Assembly (NCBI GenBank): GCA_036003705.1
Contig: DASYSE010000052.1
Coordinates: forward strand, 1 to 46,708
Origin: CALGFH01 sp036003705
GTDB taxonomy: Bacteria; Actinomycetota; CALGFH01
Reading direction: 5' to 3'
DNA: 46,708 nt
Shown piece after piece: positions 1 through 8,952 of this stretch. Within the stretch, counting starts at the first letter, position 1; each line of letters starts with the position of its first letter. The translations under genes were made by a program, and so were the position numbers. Under the pieces are notes generated by a model. It saw only the letters and a program-made list of their open reading frames with translations. It did no database searches and was not told the origin of the DNA.

Positions 1-2
1 TC

Positions 3-968
3 GACGGGGTGCTGGTGCCAGGCGGCTTCGGGATCCGCGGGGTCGAGGGCAAGGTCGAGGCGATCCGCTTCGCCCGCGAGGGCCGCGTGCCCTACCTCGG
101 CATCTGCCTCGGCCTGCAGTGCGCGGTCATCGAGGTGGCCCGCAACCTGGCCGGCATGAGCGGGGCCAACTCCAGCGAGTTCGACACCGAGACCGCCTAC
201 CCGGTCATCGACCTGCTGCCCGACCAGCGCCGGGTGGCCGACAAGGGCGGCACCATGCGCCTCGGGCTCGACCCCTGCCGGCTCCAGAAGGGGTCGCGGG
301 CCGAGCAGGCCTATGGCGACGGGCTGGTGTTCGAGCGGCACCGCCACCGCTACGAGGTCAACAACCGGTTCCGGCGCCGGCTGGAGGACGCCGGGCTGGT
401 GTTCTCCGGCACCTCGCCCGACGGGCGCCTGGTCGAGATGGTCGAGCTGCCCGACCACCCGTGGTTCGTGGCCGGCCAGTTCCACCCCGAGTTCCGCTCC
501 CGGCCGACCCGGCCACACCCGCTGTTCCGCGACTTCATCGGCGCGGCCACGCAACTCGCCGACGCCCGTGACCGGGCGGCCGCTCCAATGCCGGCTCCCG
601 CCGTGCGGCCCGACGGCGTCCCGGCCCACCGCAACGGCGACGAGGCACCGCCCGCCCAGCCCCCGGTCCCGGTCTCGCGGGCCGCCGCCCCGGTCTCGCC
701 GGCCGCCGCCCCCGCCCAGCCCCCGGTCCCGGTCTCGCGGGCCGCCGCCCCCGCCCAGCCCCCGGTCCCCGTCTCGCGGGCCGCCGCCCCGGTCTCGCCG
801 GCCGCCACGCCCGCCCAGCCCCCGGTCCCGGTCTCGCGGGCCGCCGCCCCGCCCCCGGCCGCCACCGTCGACCTCCGCGCCGACGGTCTGGCCGACCCGG
901 TGCGCCACGACGACGACCCGCCGGTCCCGCCCTACCCGATCGCCGCCGGCGAGCCCGGGCGTGCATGA
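3..968 (+). CDS. pyrG: CTP synthase, C-terminal glutaminase part (5' truncated by window edge)
   Basis: CTP synthase makes CTP from UTP, ATP and glutamine. Only the class I glutamine amidotransferase domain is in the window. The frame is open from base 3, so the synthetase domain lies upstream. The nucleophile elbow GICLGLQ carries the catalytic Cys, about 33 residues in, and QFHPEF gives the His and Glu of the triad. The motifs VPGGFG and GANSSEF are typical of PyrG. After the domain ends (about residue 185 here) there is an odd Pro/Ala/Val-rich tail of about 130 residues made of repeats. The stop overlaps the NUDIX start (ATGA), as in the pyrG-NUDIX pair of mycobacteria. Identity is certain; the role of the tail is unknown. 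Confidence 0.96.
   Translation, partial: DGVLVPGGFGIRGVEGKVEAIRFAREGRVPYLGICLGLQCAVIEVARNLAGMSGANSSEFDTETAYPVIDLLPDQRRVADKGGTMRLGLDPCRLQKGSRAEQAYGDGLVFERHRHRYEVNNRFRRRLEDAGLVFSGTSPDGRLVEMVELPDHPWFVAGQFHPEFRSRPTRPHPLFRDFIGAATQLADARDRAAAPMPAPAVRPDGVPAHRNGDEAPPAQPPVPVSRAAAPVSPAAAPAQPPVPVSRAAAPAQPPVPVSRAAAPVSPAATPAQPPVPVSRAAAPPPAATVDLRADGLADPVRHDDDPPVPPYPIAAGEPGRA
657..851 (+). repeat. In-frame tandem repeat in the pyrG tail
   Basis: Four copies of a block encoding QPPVPVSRAAAP begin at 657, 717, 756 and 816. Spacings are 60, 39 and 60 bp, because two copies carry an extra 21-bp piece encoding VSPAA(A/T)P. All spacings are multiples of three, so the frame is kept. The product would be a disordered Pro/Ala linker. 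Confidence 0.9.
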
Positions 969-1591
969 CCGACACCCCGCCATTCAGGACGGTCGAGAGC
1001 AGGCGGCCATTCAAGGGCAAGGTGGTGACGGTCCGGACCGACCGGATCGCCGACGACGACGGCCGCACCAGCGACCGGGAGGTGGTTGAGCATCCAGGGG
1101 CGGTAGCCGCCCTGGTCGTGGACGAGCACGGCCGGGTGGTGCTGGTCGAGCAGTGGCGTCATGCCGTCGGGGCAAGGGTGCTGGAGGTCGCGGCCGGCAA
1201 GTACGACGTCGACGGCGAGCCAATGGAAGAGGCGATCCGCCGGGAGCTGGCCGAGGAGCTCGGGGTCGAGGGGGGCACCCTGACCTGGCTGGCCAGCTTC
1301 TACACCACCCCAGGGTGGAGCGATGAGATGCTCGACCTGTACCTGGCCGAGGGTGTCTCCGCGATCGAGGGCGGCGCGCCGGCGGCCGACTGGGAGGAGC
1401 AGGACCTGGAGGTGGTCCGGCTGCCGTTCGAGGAGGCCGTCCGGCGGGCCACCAGCCCCCCGTGCGATGCCAAGACGCTGGTCGCCCTCGGCCTGTACGG
1501 GCTCCGGCTGGCCGGGTTGTGGACGCCCGACCAGGCAGACCGGCCCCCACCCGACGCCCCCGCCCGCCGAGCGGCCGCCAGGCCTTCCTGA
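965..1591 (+). CDS. NUDIX hydrolase, ADP-ribose pyrophosphatase type
   Basis: This 208-residue protein probably hydrolyses ADP-ribose or a similar nucleoside diphosphate sugar to a nucleotide and a sugar phosphate. The NUDIX box is visible as AAGKYDVDGE followed by RRELAEELGV. It has one extra residue between the leading Gly and Glu compared with the textbook GX5E spacing, a variant I recall from actinobacterial ADP-ribose pyrophosphatases. ATG at 965 overlaps the pyrG stop, so translation is probably coupled. In M. tuberculosis the same pair is followed by xerD (Rv1699-1701); here ald is inserted between. The substrate is inferred from family and context only. Confidence 0.88.
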   Translation: MTDTPPFRTVESRRPFKGKVVTVRTDRIADDDGRTSDREVVEHPGAVAALVVDEHGRVVLVEQWRHAVGARVLEVAAGKYDVDGEPMEEAIRRELAEELGVEGGTLTWLASFYTTPGWSDEMLDLYLAEGVSAIEGGAPAADWEEQDLEVVRLPFEEAVRRATSPPCDAKTLVALGLYGLRLAGLWTPDQADRPPPDAPARRAAARPS

Positions 1592-1616
1592 CCAGGCAGC
1601 CGCCGTCTCGTAGACT
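1588..1616 (+). promoter_or_regulatory. Promoter for ald
   Basis: CTGACC (1588-1593), 17-bp spacer, TAGACT (1611-1616). It overlaps the NUDIX stop codon and would start transcription near 1623, about 45 nt before the ald ATG. The same architecture (CTGACG-17-TAGACT) recurs at 36652-36680, which strengthens both calls. Confidence 0.6.
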
Positions 1617-1667
1617 TGGCTCCCCGGACCCGACGGTGGGGCCGGTGGAGCGAAAGGCGGCGACCAC

Positions 1668-2807
1668 ATGGACGTTGGCATCCCGCGGGAGCTCAAGGAC
1701 CACGAGTACCGGGTCGCGATCACGCCGGTCGGTGTCCGCGAGCTGACCGACGCCGGCCACCGGGTGCTGGTCGAGCGAGGGGCAGGGCTCGGCAGCTCCA
1801 TCACCGACCAGGAGTTCGAGAAGGCCGGCGGGACCGTGCTTGACACCGCCGACGAGGTCTGGGGCGAGGCCGACCTCATCCTCAAGGTGAAGGAGCCGGT
1901 TCCCGAGGAGTTCCACCGACTGCGCAAGGACCAGGTGCTGTTCACCTACCTGCATCTGGCGGCCAGCCGCGAGGTGACCGAGGCGCTGCTGGACAGCGGC
2001 ACCACCGCCGTCGCCTACGAGACGGTCGAGCTGCCGGACGGCCGGCTGCCCCTGCTCGCCCCCATGAGCGAGGTCGCGGGCAGGATGGCCCCGCAGGTCG
2101 GCGCCCACCTGCTGGAGCGTGAGTCGGGCGGCCGGGGGGTGCTGATGGGCGGCGTCTCCGGGGTCTCGGCGGCCAAGGTGCTGGTGCTCGGCGGTGGCAT
2201 GGCCGGCCAGAACGCCGCCTGGATCGCCCAGGGCATGGAGGCCGAGGTCACACTGCTGGACAAGAGCGTCGACAAGCTGCGCTACGTCGACCAGATCCAC
2301 AAGGGCCGCATCGTCACCCTGATGTCCAACCGCCAGACGATCGAGGATCTGGTCCTCCAGGCCGACCTGGTGATCGGCTCGGTCCTGATCCCGGGGGCCA
2401 AGGCGCCCAAGCTGGTCACCGCAGCGCATGTCCGGGCCATGAAGCAGGGGGCCGTGCTGGTCGACATCTCGATCGACCAGGGCGGCTGCTTCGAGACCTC
2501 GCATGTCACCACCCACTCCGAACCGACCTACGTGGTCGACGGGGTGGTCCACTACTGCGTCGGCAACATGCCGGGGGCGGTGCCGCACACCTCGACCTAC
2601 GGGCTCACCAACGTCACCCTGCCCTACGCGGTCGAGATCGCCTCGGCCGGGCTCGAGGAGGCCGTGAAGGCCGATGCGCCCCTGGCCAAGGGCATCAACG
2701 TCTACCGCGGCGAGCTCACCTACCAGCAGGTCGCCGAGGCCCACGCGTTCGACTGGCGCTCCCTCCACGAGGTCATCCCCGACCTGGCCGACGGCGACCC
2801 CAGCTGA
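1668..2807 (+). CDS. ald: Alanine dehydrogenase
   Basis: Cytosolic NAD-dependent enzyme that interconverts L-alanine and pyruvate plus ammonia. The 379-residue length fits the family (about 370). Visible hallmarks are the N-terminal IPRELKDHEYRVAITP with the substrate-binding Arg15, the KVKEP loop with the binding Lys, YLHLAA with the catalytic His, the Rossmann motif VLGGGMAGQNAA, and SIDQGGCFETS with the catalytic Asp. The usual GGVPGV before the Rossmann fold reads GGVSGV here, a conservative oddity. The ATG at 1668 follows a short purine-rich site (GAAAGG). It has its own promoter (1588-1616) and sits between NUDIX and xerD, a position it lacks in mycobacteria. Confidence 0.96.
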   Translation: MDVGIPRELKDHEYRVAITPVGVRELTDAGHRVLVERGAGLGSSITDQEFEKAGGTVLDTADEVWGEADLILKVKEPVPEEFHRLRKDQVLFTYLHLAASREVTEALLDSGTTAVAYETVELPDGRLPLLAPMSEVAGRMAPQVGAHLLERESGGRGVLMGGVSGVSAAKVLVLGGGMAGQNAAWIAQGMEAEVTLLDKSVDKLRYVDQIHKGRIVTLMSNRQTIEDLVLQADLVIGSVLIPGAKAPKLVTAAHVRAMKQGAVLVDISIDQGGCFETSHVTTHSEPTYVVDGVVHYCVGNMPGAVPHTSTYGLTNVTLPYAVEIASAGLEEAVKADAPLAKGINVYRGELTYQQVAEAHAFDWRSLHEVIPDLADGDPS

Positions 2808-2844
2808 CCATCGATGCCCGGCCAGCCCCCCCGAACCCATGACC

Positions 2845-2985
2845 ACCCGGGTCCCAGCGGGGGCTCGCTTGAGCCCCCGGACCGCCAGGGTCGCACCGGG
2901 GCCTCGCCTTGAGTCCCCCGGACCCCCTGGGTCCCACCGGGGCCTCGCCTTGAGCTCCCCGGACCGCCAGGGTCGCACCGGGGGG
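2845..2985 (+). repeat. 41-bp tandem repeat between ald and xerD
   Basis: About 3.5 copies of a GC-rich unit: 2845-2880 (shortened), 2881-2921, 2922-2962 and a partial copy from 2963. Copies share CACCGGGGCCTCGCC followed by TTGAG and a C-run. The third copy begins with the inverted repeat GGACCC-CCT-GGGTCC, so units can form hairpins. It fills almost the entire gap upstream of the chosen xerD start. Confidence 0.8.
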
Positions 2986-2988
2986 CTG

Positions 2989-3957
2989 GTGGTCGCGCCG
3001 GCCGGGGTGCCGACCGCGCCCGTTGGGCCGGCGGCGGGGGCGGCGGTGCGCCGCTACCTGGACTACCTGGCGGTGGAGCGGGGCCTGGCCTCCAACACGC
3101 TGAGCGCCTACCGGCGGGACCTGCACCGCTACGCCGGCTGGCTGGCCGCCACCGGGATCGACGACCCGGCACGAGCCGGCGAGGCCGATCTGGTCGCGTT
3201 CCTTGGCGCCCTCCGGTCCGGCAGCACTCCGGTCGGCACCCGCTACCGGGCCTCCAGCGTCGCCCGCTCCCTGGCCGCGGTCCGCGGCTTCCACCGCTTC
3301 CTGGTTCGGGAGCGGCTGGCCGGCGCCGACCCGTCCCGCGACCTCGGCACCCCCAAGGTCCCGGCCAGCCTGCCCAAGGCGCTCTCTGTCGAGCAGGTGG
3401 AGGCGCTGCTGGAGGCGATCGCCGGCCACGACCAGCTGCCCCTGCGCGACCGGGCGCTGCTGGAGACCCTGTACGCGGCCGGCCTCCGGGTCAGCGAGGC
3501 CACCGCCCTCGACGTCGACGACCTGGACCTGGAGGACGGGACGGTGCGCGCGTTCGGCAAGGGCGCCAAGGAGCGCCTGGTCCCGATCGGCCGCTCGGCC
3601 CGCCGGGCGCTGGAGGCCTACCTGGTCCGGGCCCGACCGCTGCTGGCCGGGCCGCGCTCGGGGCCGGCCCTGTTCCTGAACGCCCAGGGCAGCCGGCTGA
3701 CCAGGCAGGGATGCTGGAAGATCCTGCGCAGGCACGCCAGGCACGCCGGGCTGGAGGCCGAGGTGTCCCCGCACGTCCTGCGCCACTCGTTCGCCACCCA
3801 CCTGCTGGCCGGTGGCGCCGACATCCGCAGCGTCCAGGAGCTGCTCGGCCACGCCAGCCTGGCCACCACCCAGGTCTACACCCGGATCACCCAGGACCGC
3901 CTGCGCGAGGTCTACCTCAGCGCCCATCCCCGAGCCCGTCACGCCGTCCCCGAGTGA
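2989..3957 (+). CDS. xerD: Tyrosine recombinase XerD
   Basis: Site-specific recombinase that, with a partner recombinase, resolves chromosome dimers at dif. With GTG 2989 as start it is 322 residues, normal for the family. The N-terminal core-binding domain covers about 17-115 and the catalytic domain about 130-310. All catalytic residues are present: Arg167 (AGLRVSEA), Lys191 (GKGAKER), His262 and Arg265 (HVLRHS), His288 (LGHAS) and the nucleophile Tyr297 (QVYTR). The frame is open far upstream (to 2674) but that part overlaps ald and the tandem repeat and has no family similarity, so I reject it. GTG 3007 is an alternative. It follows pyrG-NUDIX as in mycobacteria. Confidence 0.93.
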   Translation: MVAPAGVPTAPVGPAAGAAVRRYLDYLAVERGLASNTLSAYRRDLHRYAGWLAATGIDDPARAGEADLVAFLGALRSGSTPVGTRYRASSVARSLAAVRGFHRFLVRERLAGADPSRDLGTPKVPASLPKALSVEQVEALLEAIAGHDQLPLRDRALLETLYAAGLRVSEATALDVDDLDLEDGTVRAFGKGAKERLVPIGRSARRALEAYLVRARPLLAGPRSGPALFLNAQGSRLTRQGCWKILRRHARHAGLEAEVSPHVLRHSFATHLLAGGADIRSVQELLGHASLATTQVYTRITQDRLREVYLSAHPRARHAVPE

Positions 3958-4085
3958 GCCGGTCACAGCCGACAACCACCCCACCCGCCGGCCCGCCGAT
4001 CCTGTAGCCTGCAATCCGGCTCTCGAGGGTCGTCCGTCGTGCCGTCGCCGGTCGCGGCGGGCCGGACGTGCGACGGAGGACGGGC

Positions 4086-4442
4086 ATGGACCAGCAGACC
4101 GTTGACCGGCTGCGGGAACGGCTCGAGACCGAGCGCGGCGAGGTGCGTCGCCAGCTCGACGACCTCGGTGCCCGCCGCGACGCCGAGGGCATCGAGGACC
4201 CCGAGCTGGACGAGGGCTTCGCCGACGCCGGGCAGGCGGCGGCCGAACGCGCCAACCTCCTCACCCTGGTACGGAGCCTGCGCGACACCCTGCGGGACGT
4301 CGAGCAGGCGCTCGACCGGATGGACGCCGGGACCTTCGGGGTCTGCGAACGCTGCGGCCAGCCCATCGGCGAGGAGCGCCTCGAGGCCTTGCCCGCCGCC
4401 CGCCTCTGCATGACCTGCAAGCGCCAACGGGTTTCCCGGTGA
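4086..4442 (+). CDS. DksA/TraR-type zinc-finger protein
   Basis: A 118-residue protein with a predicted N-terminal coiled coil (Glu/Arg/Leu-rich, about 5-80) and a C-terminal four-cysteine zinc finger, CERC followed by CMTC. This is the DksA/TraR/YocK layout. DksA proteins bind the RNA polymerase secondary channel and modulate initiation; shorter actinobacterial relatives such as RbpA-unrelated CarD partners are not implied here. ATG 4086 follows a good ribosome site (GGAGG at 4076-4080). A possible -10 (TAGCCT, 4005-4010) lies upstream without a clear -35. Whether it truly acts on RNA polymerase is inference. Confidence 0.85.
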   Translation: MDQQTVDRLRERLETERGEVRRQLDDLGARRDAEGIEDPELDEGFADAGQAAAERANLLTLVRSLRDTLRDVEQALDRMDAGTFGVCERCGQPIGEERLEALPAARLCMTCKRQRVSR

Positions 4443-4470
4443 CCGGGCAGTGGCGTGGGGGGATGCCGCG

Positions 4471-5682
4471 GTGACGCGGAGGGACCCGCGGGCCGGCGAC
4501 TCGGGCGACCGGCCCGGCAAGGTGGTGCTGATGGTCTGCGACTCGCTCGGGGTGGGGGAGGCGCCCGATGCCGGCGAGTACGGTGACCAGGGCGCCGACA
4601 CGCTCGGCCACGCCGCCGCCGCAGTCGGTGGGCTGGACCTGCCGACCCTCGGATCGTGGGGGTTCGGGCGGCTCACCGAGATCGCCGGCGTGGCCGCTGT
4701 CGACCCGGCCGCCGCCGTGGTCGGCCGCATGGCCGAGCGGTCGGCCGGCAAGGACACCACCACCGGCCACTGGGAGATGATGGGGGTCGTCCTCGACCAC
4801 CCCTTCCCCACCTACCCCGACGGCTTCCCGGCCGAGGTGATCGACGCCTTCGTCGACGCCATCGGCCGGGGTGTGCTCGGCAACAAGCCCGCCTCCGGCA
4901 CCGAGATCCTCAAGGAGCTGGGGTCCGAGCACCTGGAGACCGGCAAGCCGATCGTGTACACCTCCGCCGACTCGGTGTTCCAGATCGCCACCCACAAGCG
5001 CGTGGTCCCCCTCGACCAGCTCTACAGCTGGTGCGAGCAGGCGCGTGGCCTGCTCGAGGGCGAGCACGCCGTCGGCCGGGTGATCGCCCGCCCCTTCGAC
5101 GGCGACCCCGGGTCGTTCTTCCGGACCAAGGAGCGGCGCGACTACGCGCTGCCTCCGGCGGGCCCGACCGTGCTGGAGGCGCTCGAGCGGGCCGGTGTCC
5201 GCACCATGGGGGTCGGCAAGATCGAGGACATCTTCTCCCGCCGCGGGCTGGTCGACTCCGACCACACCGGCGACAACGAGGCCTCGCTGGACGCCACCGT
5301 CCGGTTCCTGCACGAGGCCAAGGGGCCGACCTTCGTCTTCGCCAACCTGGTCGACTTCGACATGGTGTACGGCCACCGCCGCGACGCCGAGGGCTACGCC
5401 CGCTGCCTGGAGCGCCTGGACGCCCGGCTTCCCGAGATCGTGGCCGAGCTGGGGGAGGACGACTGGCTGTTCCTCACCGCCGACCACGGCTGCGACCCGA
5501 CCGCCCCTGGCACCGACCACACCCGCGAGTTCACGCCCTTGGTCGCCTTCAGCCCCGGCGGCACCACCGGCCGCCGTCTCCCCGACCGCGCCACCTTCGC
5601 CGACCTCGGCGCCACCATCGCCACCCTGTTCGGCATCCCCTCGGTCGGCCCCGGCCATTCCTTCGCCACCGACCTCCGCTGA
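4471..5682 (+). CDS. deoB: Phosphopentomutase
   Basis: Interconverts (deoxy)ribose 1-phosphate and 5-phosphate in nucleoside salvage; an alkaline-phosphatase superfamily enzyme needing two divalent metals. Motifs seen: VCDSLGVGEAPD (metal Asp), KDTTTGHWEMMG (catalytic Thr region), and ADHGCDPT with a downstream His for the second metal cluster. Length is about 403 residues, as expected. GTG 4471 has a G-rich ribosome site (GGGGGGA) about 8 nt upstream; GTG 4450 is an alternative in-frame start right after the preceding gene. A pyrimidine-nucleoside phosphorylase lies 1.6 kb downstream, supplying its substrate. Confidence 0.95.
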   Translation: MTRRDPRAGDSGDRPGKVVLMVCDSLGVGEAPDAGEYGDQGADTLGHAAAAVGGLDLPTLGSWGFGRLTEIAGVAAVDPAAAVVGRMAERSAGKDTTTGHWEMMGVVLDHPFPTYPDGFPAEVIDAFVDAIGRGVLGNKPASGTEILKELGSEHLETGKPIVYTSADSVFQIATHKRVVPLDQLYSWCEQARGLLEGEHAVGRVIARPFDGDPGSFFRTKERRDYALPPAGPTVLEALERAGVRTMGVGKIEDIFSRRGLVDSDHTGDNEASLDATVRFLHEAKGPTFVFANLVDFDMVYGHRRDAEGYARCLERLDARLPEIVAELGEDDWLFLTADHGCDPTAPGTDHTREFTPLVAFSPGGTTGRRLPDRATFADLGATIATLFGIPSVGPGHSFATDLR

Positions 5683-5740
5683 CGGTTCCCGGCTGAGGCA
5701 GTTCCGCCGTACCGTGCCCGCGCCTCGGTAGGTCGAGGAG

Positions 5741-5749
5741 TTATCCACA
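5741..5749 (+). promoter_or_regulatory. Perfect DnaA box
   Basis: TTATCCACA, the consensus DnaA 9-mer, in the deoB-parA intergenic region. Streptomycetes usually use TTGTCCACA, so an exact AT-richer box in this genome stands out. I saw no second clear box nearby, so this is not an origin by itself; it may link DnaA to parA expression. Confidence 0.5.
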
Positions 5750-5808
5750 GCTCATCCGATGGTGAATTCAGTTCGCTCCGTCACGACCACGGAGCGTGAG
5801 CCGACGCG

Positions 5809-5864
5809 CCCGGCTGTTCGACCACGGAGCGTGGTCAACCGCGGAGCGTGGTCGAACAGCCGGG
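5809..5864. repeat. Large inverted repeat upstream of parA
   Basis: Two perfect 17-bp arms (CCCGGCTGTTCGACCAC at 5809-5825 and its complement at 5848-5864) flank a 22-nt loop. The sub-motif CGGAGCGTG also occurs three times (from about 5790, 5825 and 5842), and ACCAC-GGAGC-GTGGT at 5821-5835 is itself a hairpin, so two alternative foldings compete. It could be the deoB terminator, an attenuator or a protein site. There is no U-tract after it. Confidence 0.8.
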
Positions 5865-5954
5865 GGCCTTCACCGTGCTGGCGCTGCCGTCCACCGCTCT
5901 GGCCTGGATGCCTTTCTCCGCCCGACCCTGATGGGTAAGATGCGGCCGCCCGCA

Positions 5955-6076
5955 CCGTCGACGAGGTGATTGGTCAACTCATCGCTACATCCACCAACAC
6001 CTACATCCACCAACACCTACAGCTACCTGTCGCTTAAGCGCCTAGTAGACAAATCAATGTGACGACCAGACATCAT
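5955..6076. repeat. Octamer-phased arrays upstream of parA
   Basis: Two adjacent arrays of 8-bp units in opposite orientation. Read on the minus strand, units from 6042 down to 5955 stay in 8-bp phase; six of eleven carry a GAY core, for example agcGACag (6027-6034), agcGATga (5979-5986) and gttGACca (5971-5978). A perfect 16-bp duplication lies at 5985-6000 and 6001-6016. Read on the plus strand, units start at 6045 (gtaGACaa), 6053, 6061 (gacGACca) and 6069. A -10-like TAAGAT at 5936-5941 would place both arrays in the parA leader. Confidence 0.75.
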
Positions 6077-6100
6077 GTGGGCGGTCCGGAGGTGCCGGAG

Positions 6101-6862
6101 ATGGGGAAGGTCATCGCCCTTGCCAACCAGAAGGGCGGCGTGGGCAAGACCACCACCGCCATCAACCTCGGGGCCGCCCTGGCCGAGCAGGGCCGCCAGG
6201 TGCTCCTGGTCGACATGGACCCGCAGGGCGCGCTCTCGGTTGGCCTCGGCCTGAACCCGCTCGCCCTCGAGCAGACGGTCTACAACCTGCTGATGGATCC
6301 CAAGGCGGACGCCGGCCCCAGCATCGAGCGAACCAAGCAGGAAGGGCTGGACCTCCTCCCCTCCAACATCGACCTGGCTGCCGCCGAGGTCCTGCTGGTG
6401 GGGGAGGTCGCCCGCGAGCAGGCGCTCTCCCGGGTCCTGCGGACGCTGCGCAAGCGCTACGACTACGTGCTCATCGACTGTCCGCCCAGCCTGGGCCTGC
6501 TCACCGTCAACGCGCTCACCGCCGCCGACGGCGTGCTCGTGCCGCTCGAGTGCGAGTACTTCGCCCTCCGCGGGATGGCCCTGCTGATGGACACGATCGA
6601 GAAGGTGCGGGAGCGCCTCAACCCCGACCTGGAGATCGTCGGCATCCTCGCCACCATGTACGATTCCCGGACGGTCCACGGGCGTGAGGTGCTCGGCCGG
6701 GTTGAGGATGCCTTCGGGGGCAGCGTCTTCCGGACCGTGATCGCCAAGACCATCCGGTTCGCCGAGGCGCCGGTGGCGGGCGAGAGCATCCTGACCTATG
6801 CCGGCTCGTCGTCGGGGGCGGTTGCGTACCGCGAGCTGGCCAAGGAGGTACTGGCGTCATGA
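6101..6862 (+). CDS. parA: ParA/Soj-family ATPase
   Basis: P-loop ATPase of the ParA/MinD superfamily, about 253 residues. It has the deviant Walker A motif KGGVGKTTT near residues 11-19 with the signature first Lys, the switch motif DMDPQG, and the second Asp in LIDCPPSLG. ParA proteins bind DNA non-specifically as ATP dimers and move ParB-bound cargo. ATG 6101 is chosen because of GGAGG at about 6089; GTG 6059 is in frame but lies in the octamer array. No parB follows. It corresponds to the second parA of mycobacteria (Rv1708), next to scpAB rather than at oriC. The stop overlaps the next gene (ATGA). Role in segregation is inferred. Confidence 0.93.
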   Translation: MGKVIALANQKGGVGKTTTAINLGAALAEQGRQVLLVDMDPQGALSVGLGLNPLALEQTVYNLLMDPKADAGPSIERTKQEGLDLLPSNIDLAAAEVLLVGEVAREQALSRVLRTLRKRYDYVLIDCPPSLGLLTVNALTAADGVLVPLECEYFALRGMALLMDTIEKVRERLNPDLEIVGILATMYDSRTVHGREVLGRVEDAFGGSVFRTVIAKTIRFAEAPVAGESILTYAGSSSGAVAYRELAKEVLAS

Positions 6863-7209
6863 AGGGTCGGGCGAGCCTGCCCGGAGCCGACGAGCTGTTC
6901 CGCGTCACCTCGATCGAGAAGGGTCGGGGAGCACGGGGAGCAAAGCCGCCGGCCGAGGAGGCCCAGCGGGACGACCGGCAGGCGACCGAGCGGGTGCCGA
7001 GCGGCCGCCAGCGACACGACGAGAAGGTCACCTACTACTGCACCGCAGACGAGCTGATGGACCTCGAGAACGCCCGTCTGCTGCTGCGCCGCCAGCACGG
7101 CATCGCGGTCGACCGGGGTCGCATCGTCCGCGAGGCGCTCGCCCAGGTCCTCTCCGAGCTGGAACGTGACGGCGCCGAAGCCGCTCTGGTCAAGCGACTC
7201 ACCCGATGA
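6859..7209 (+). CDS. Small basic protein, putative ribbon-helix-helix partner of ParA
   Basis: A 116-residue protein translationally coupled to parA (ATGA overlap). The first 50 residues are polar and low in complexity. The C-terminal part (about 55-110, from KVTYYCTADELMDLENARLLL to VREALAQVLSELE) looks like a ribbon-helix-helix fold: a short strand followed by two amphipathic helices with IVREAL as the second. I do not recognise a named family. Position and likely DNA binding suggest it is the cargo or centromere-binding partner of this ParA in place of ParB. That is inference. Confidence 0.65.
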   Translation: MKGRASLPGADELFRVTSIEKGRGARGAKPPAEEAQRDDRQATERVPSGRQRHDEKVTYYCTADELMDLENARLLLRRQHGIAVDRGRIVREALAQVLSELERDGAEAALVKRLTR

Positions 7210-7252
7210 CCCGGAGCCGCCTGGCGTCCCGGGCGGGGCTGGCGGGGCTCGT

Positions 7253-7292
7253 GGAACCTCCGGAGCGCACCCGGGAGCGGCCCGGAGGTTCC
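7253..7292. repeat. Inverted repeat between the ParA partner gene and the phosphorylase
   Basis: Perfect 11-bp arms GGAACCTCCGG (7253-7263) and CCGGAGGTTCC (7282-7292) with an 18-nt loop. It sits 24 nt before the ATG of the next gene. It may be a terminator-like hairpin or sequester the leader; no T-run follows. Confidence 0.6.
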
Positions 7293-7315
7293 CGCTCGGC
7301 CGGGGTGCCCCCTCG

Positions 7316-8635
<1,320 letters not shown>

Positions 8636-8637
8636 GC

Positions 8638-8829
8638 CCGGTCAGCGATCCCGGCCGCTCGGTCGATCGGGTCGGCACCAGGGGTCCGGCAGGGATAGAG
8701 GCCGCTCGGGGGGCCCCGGTCGGGATCGGGGCCGCTCGGGGGGCCCGGTCGGGATCGGGGCCGCTGGGTCGATCGGGTCGGCGCCAGGGCCCGGTAGAGA
8801 TCGGGACCGCTCGGTCCATCGGGTCCCCG
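8638..8829 (+). repeat. Degenerate tandem repeat downstream of the phosphorylase
   Basis: Five diverged units start at 8638, 8686, 8716, 8745 and 8791, sharing CCGGTCGGGATCGGGGCCGC or close variants. Unit length alternates between 29-30 and about 46-48 bp because some carry an insert around GGGTCGATCGGGTCGG. No ORF of merit runs through it. It fills most of the 316-nt gap before the M50 gene. Confidence 0.75.
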
Positions 8830-8952
8830 GAGCCGGCCGCGGCCTTGCGCATCGGGTCCTGGTCTGCATCGAGGTCCTCGGCCCGTGCTAGGGTGGCTGC
8901 CGAGCGGCGCTCCCCCCAGGCGCCGGATCCCCGGTTCGAACGAGGCTGACGC

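Noticed and set aside
5809..5864. parS centromere site
   Set aside because: Arms do not match the TGTTTCACGTGAAACA consensus and there is no parB.
5741..6076. Possible second replication origin upstream of parA
   Set aside because: Only one convincing DnaA box and no dnaA/dnaN neighbours; the region is better read as regulatory.
8638..8829. CRISPR-like array downstream of the phosphorylase
   Set aside because: Units are adjacent, degenerate and of uneven length, with no spacers and no cas genes.
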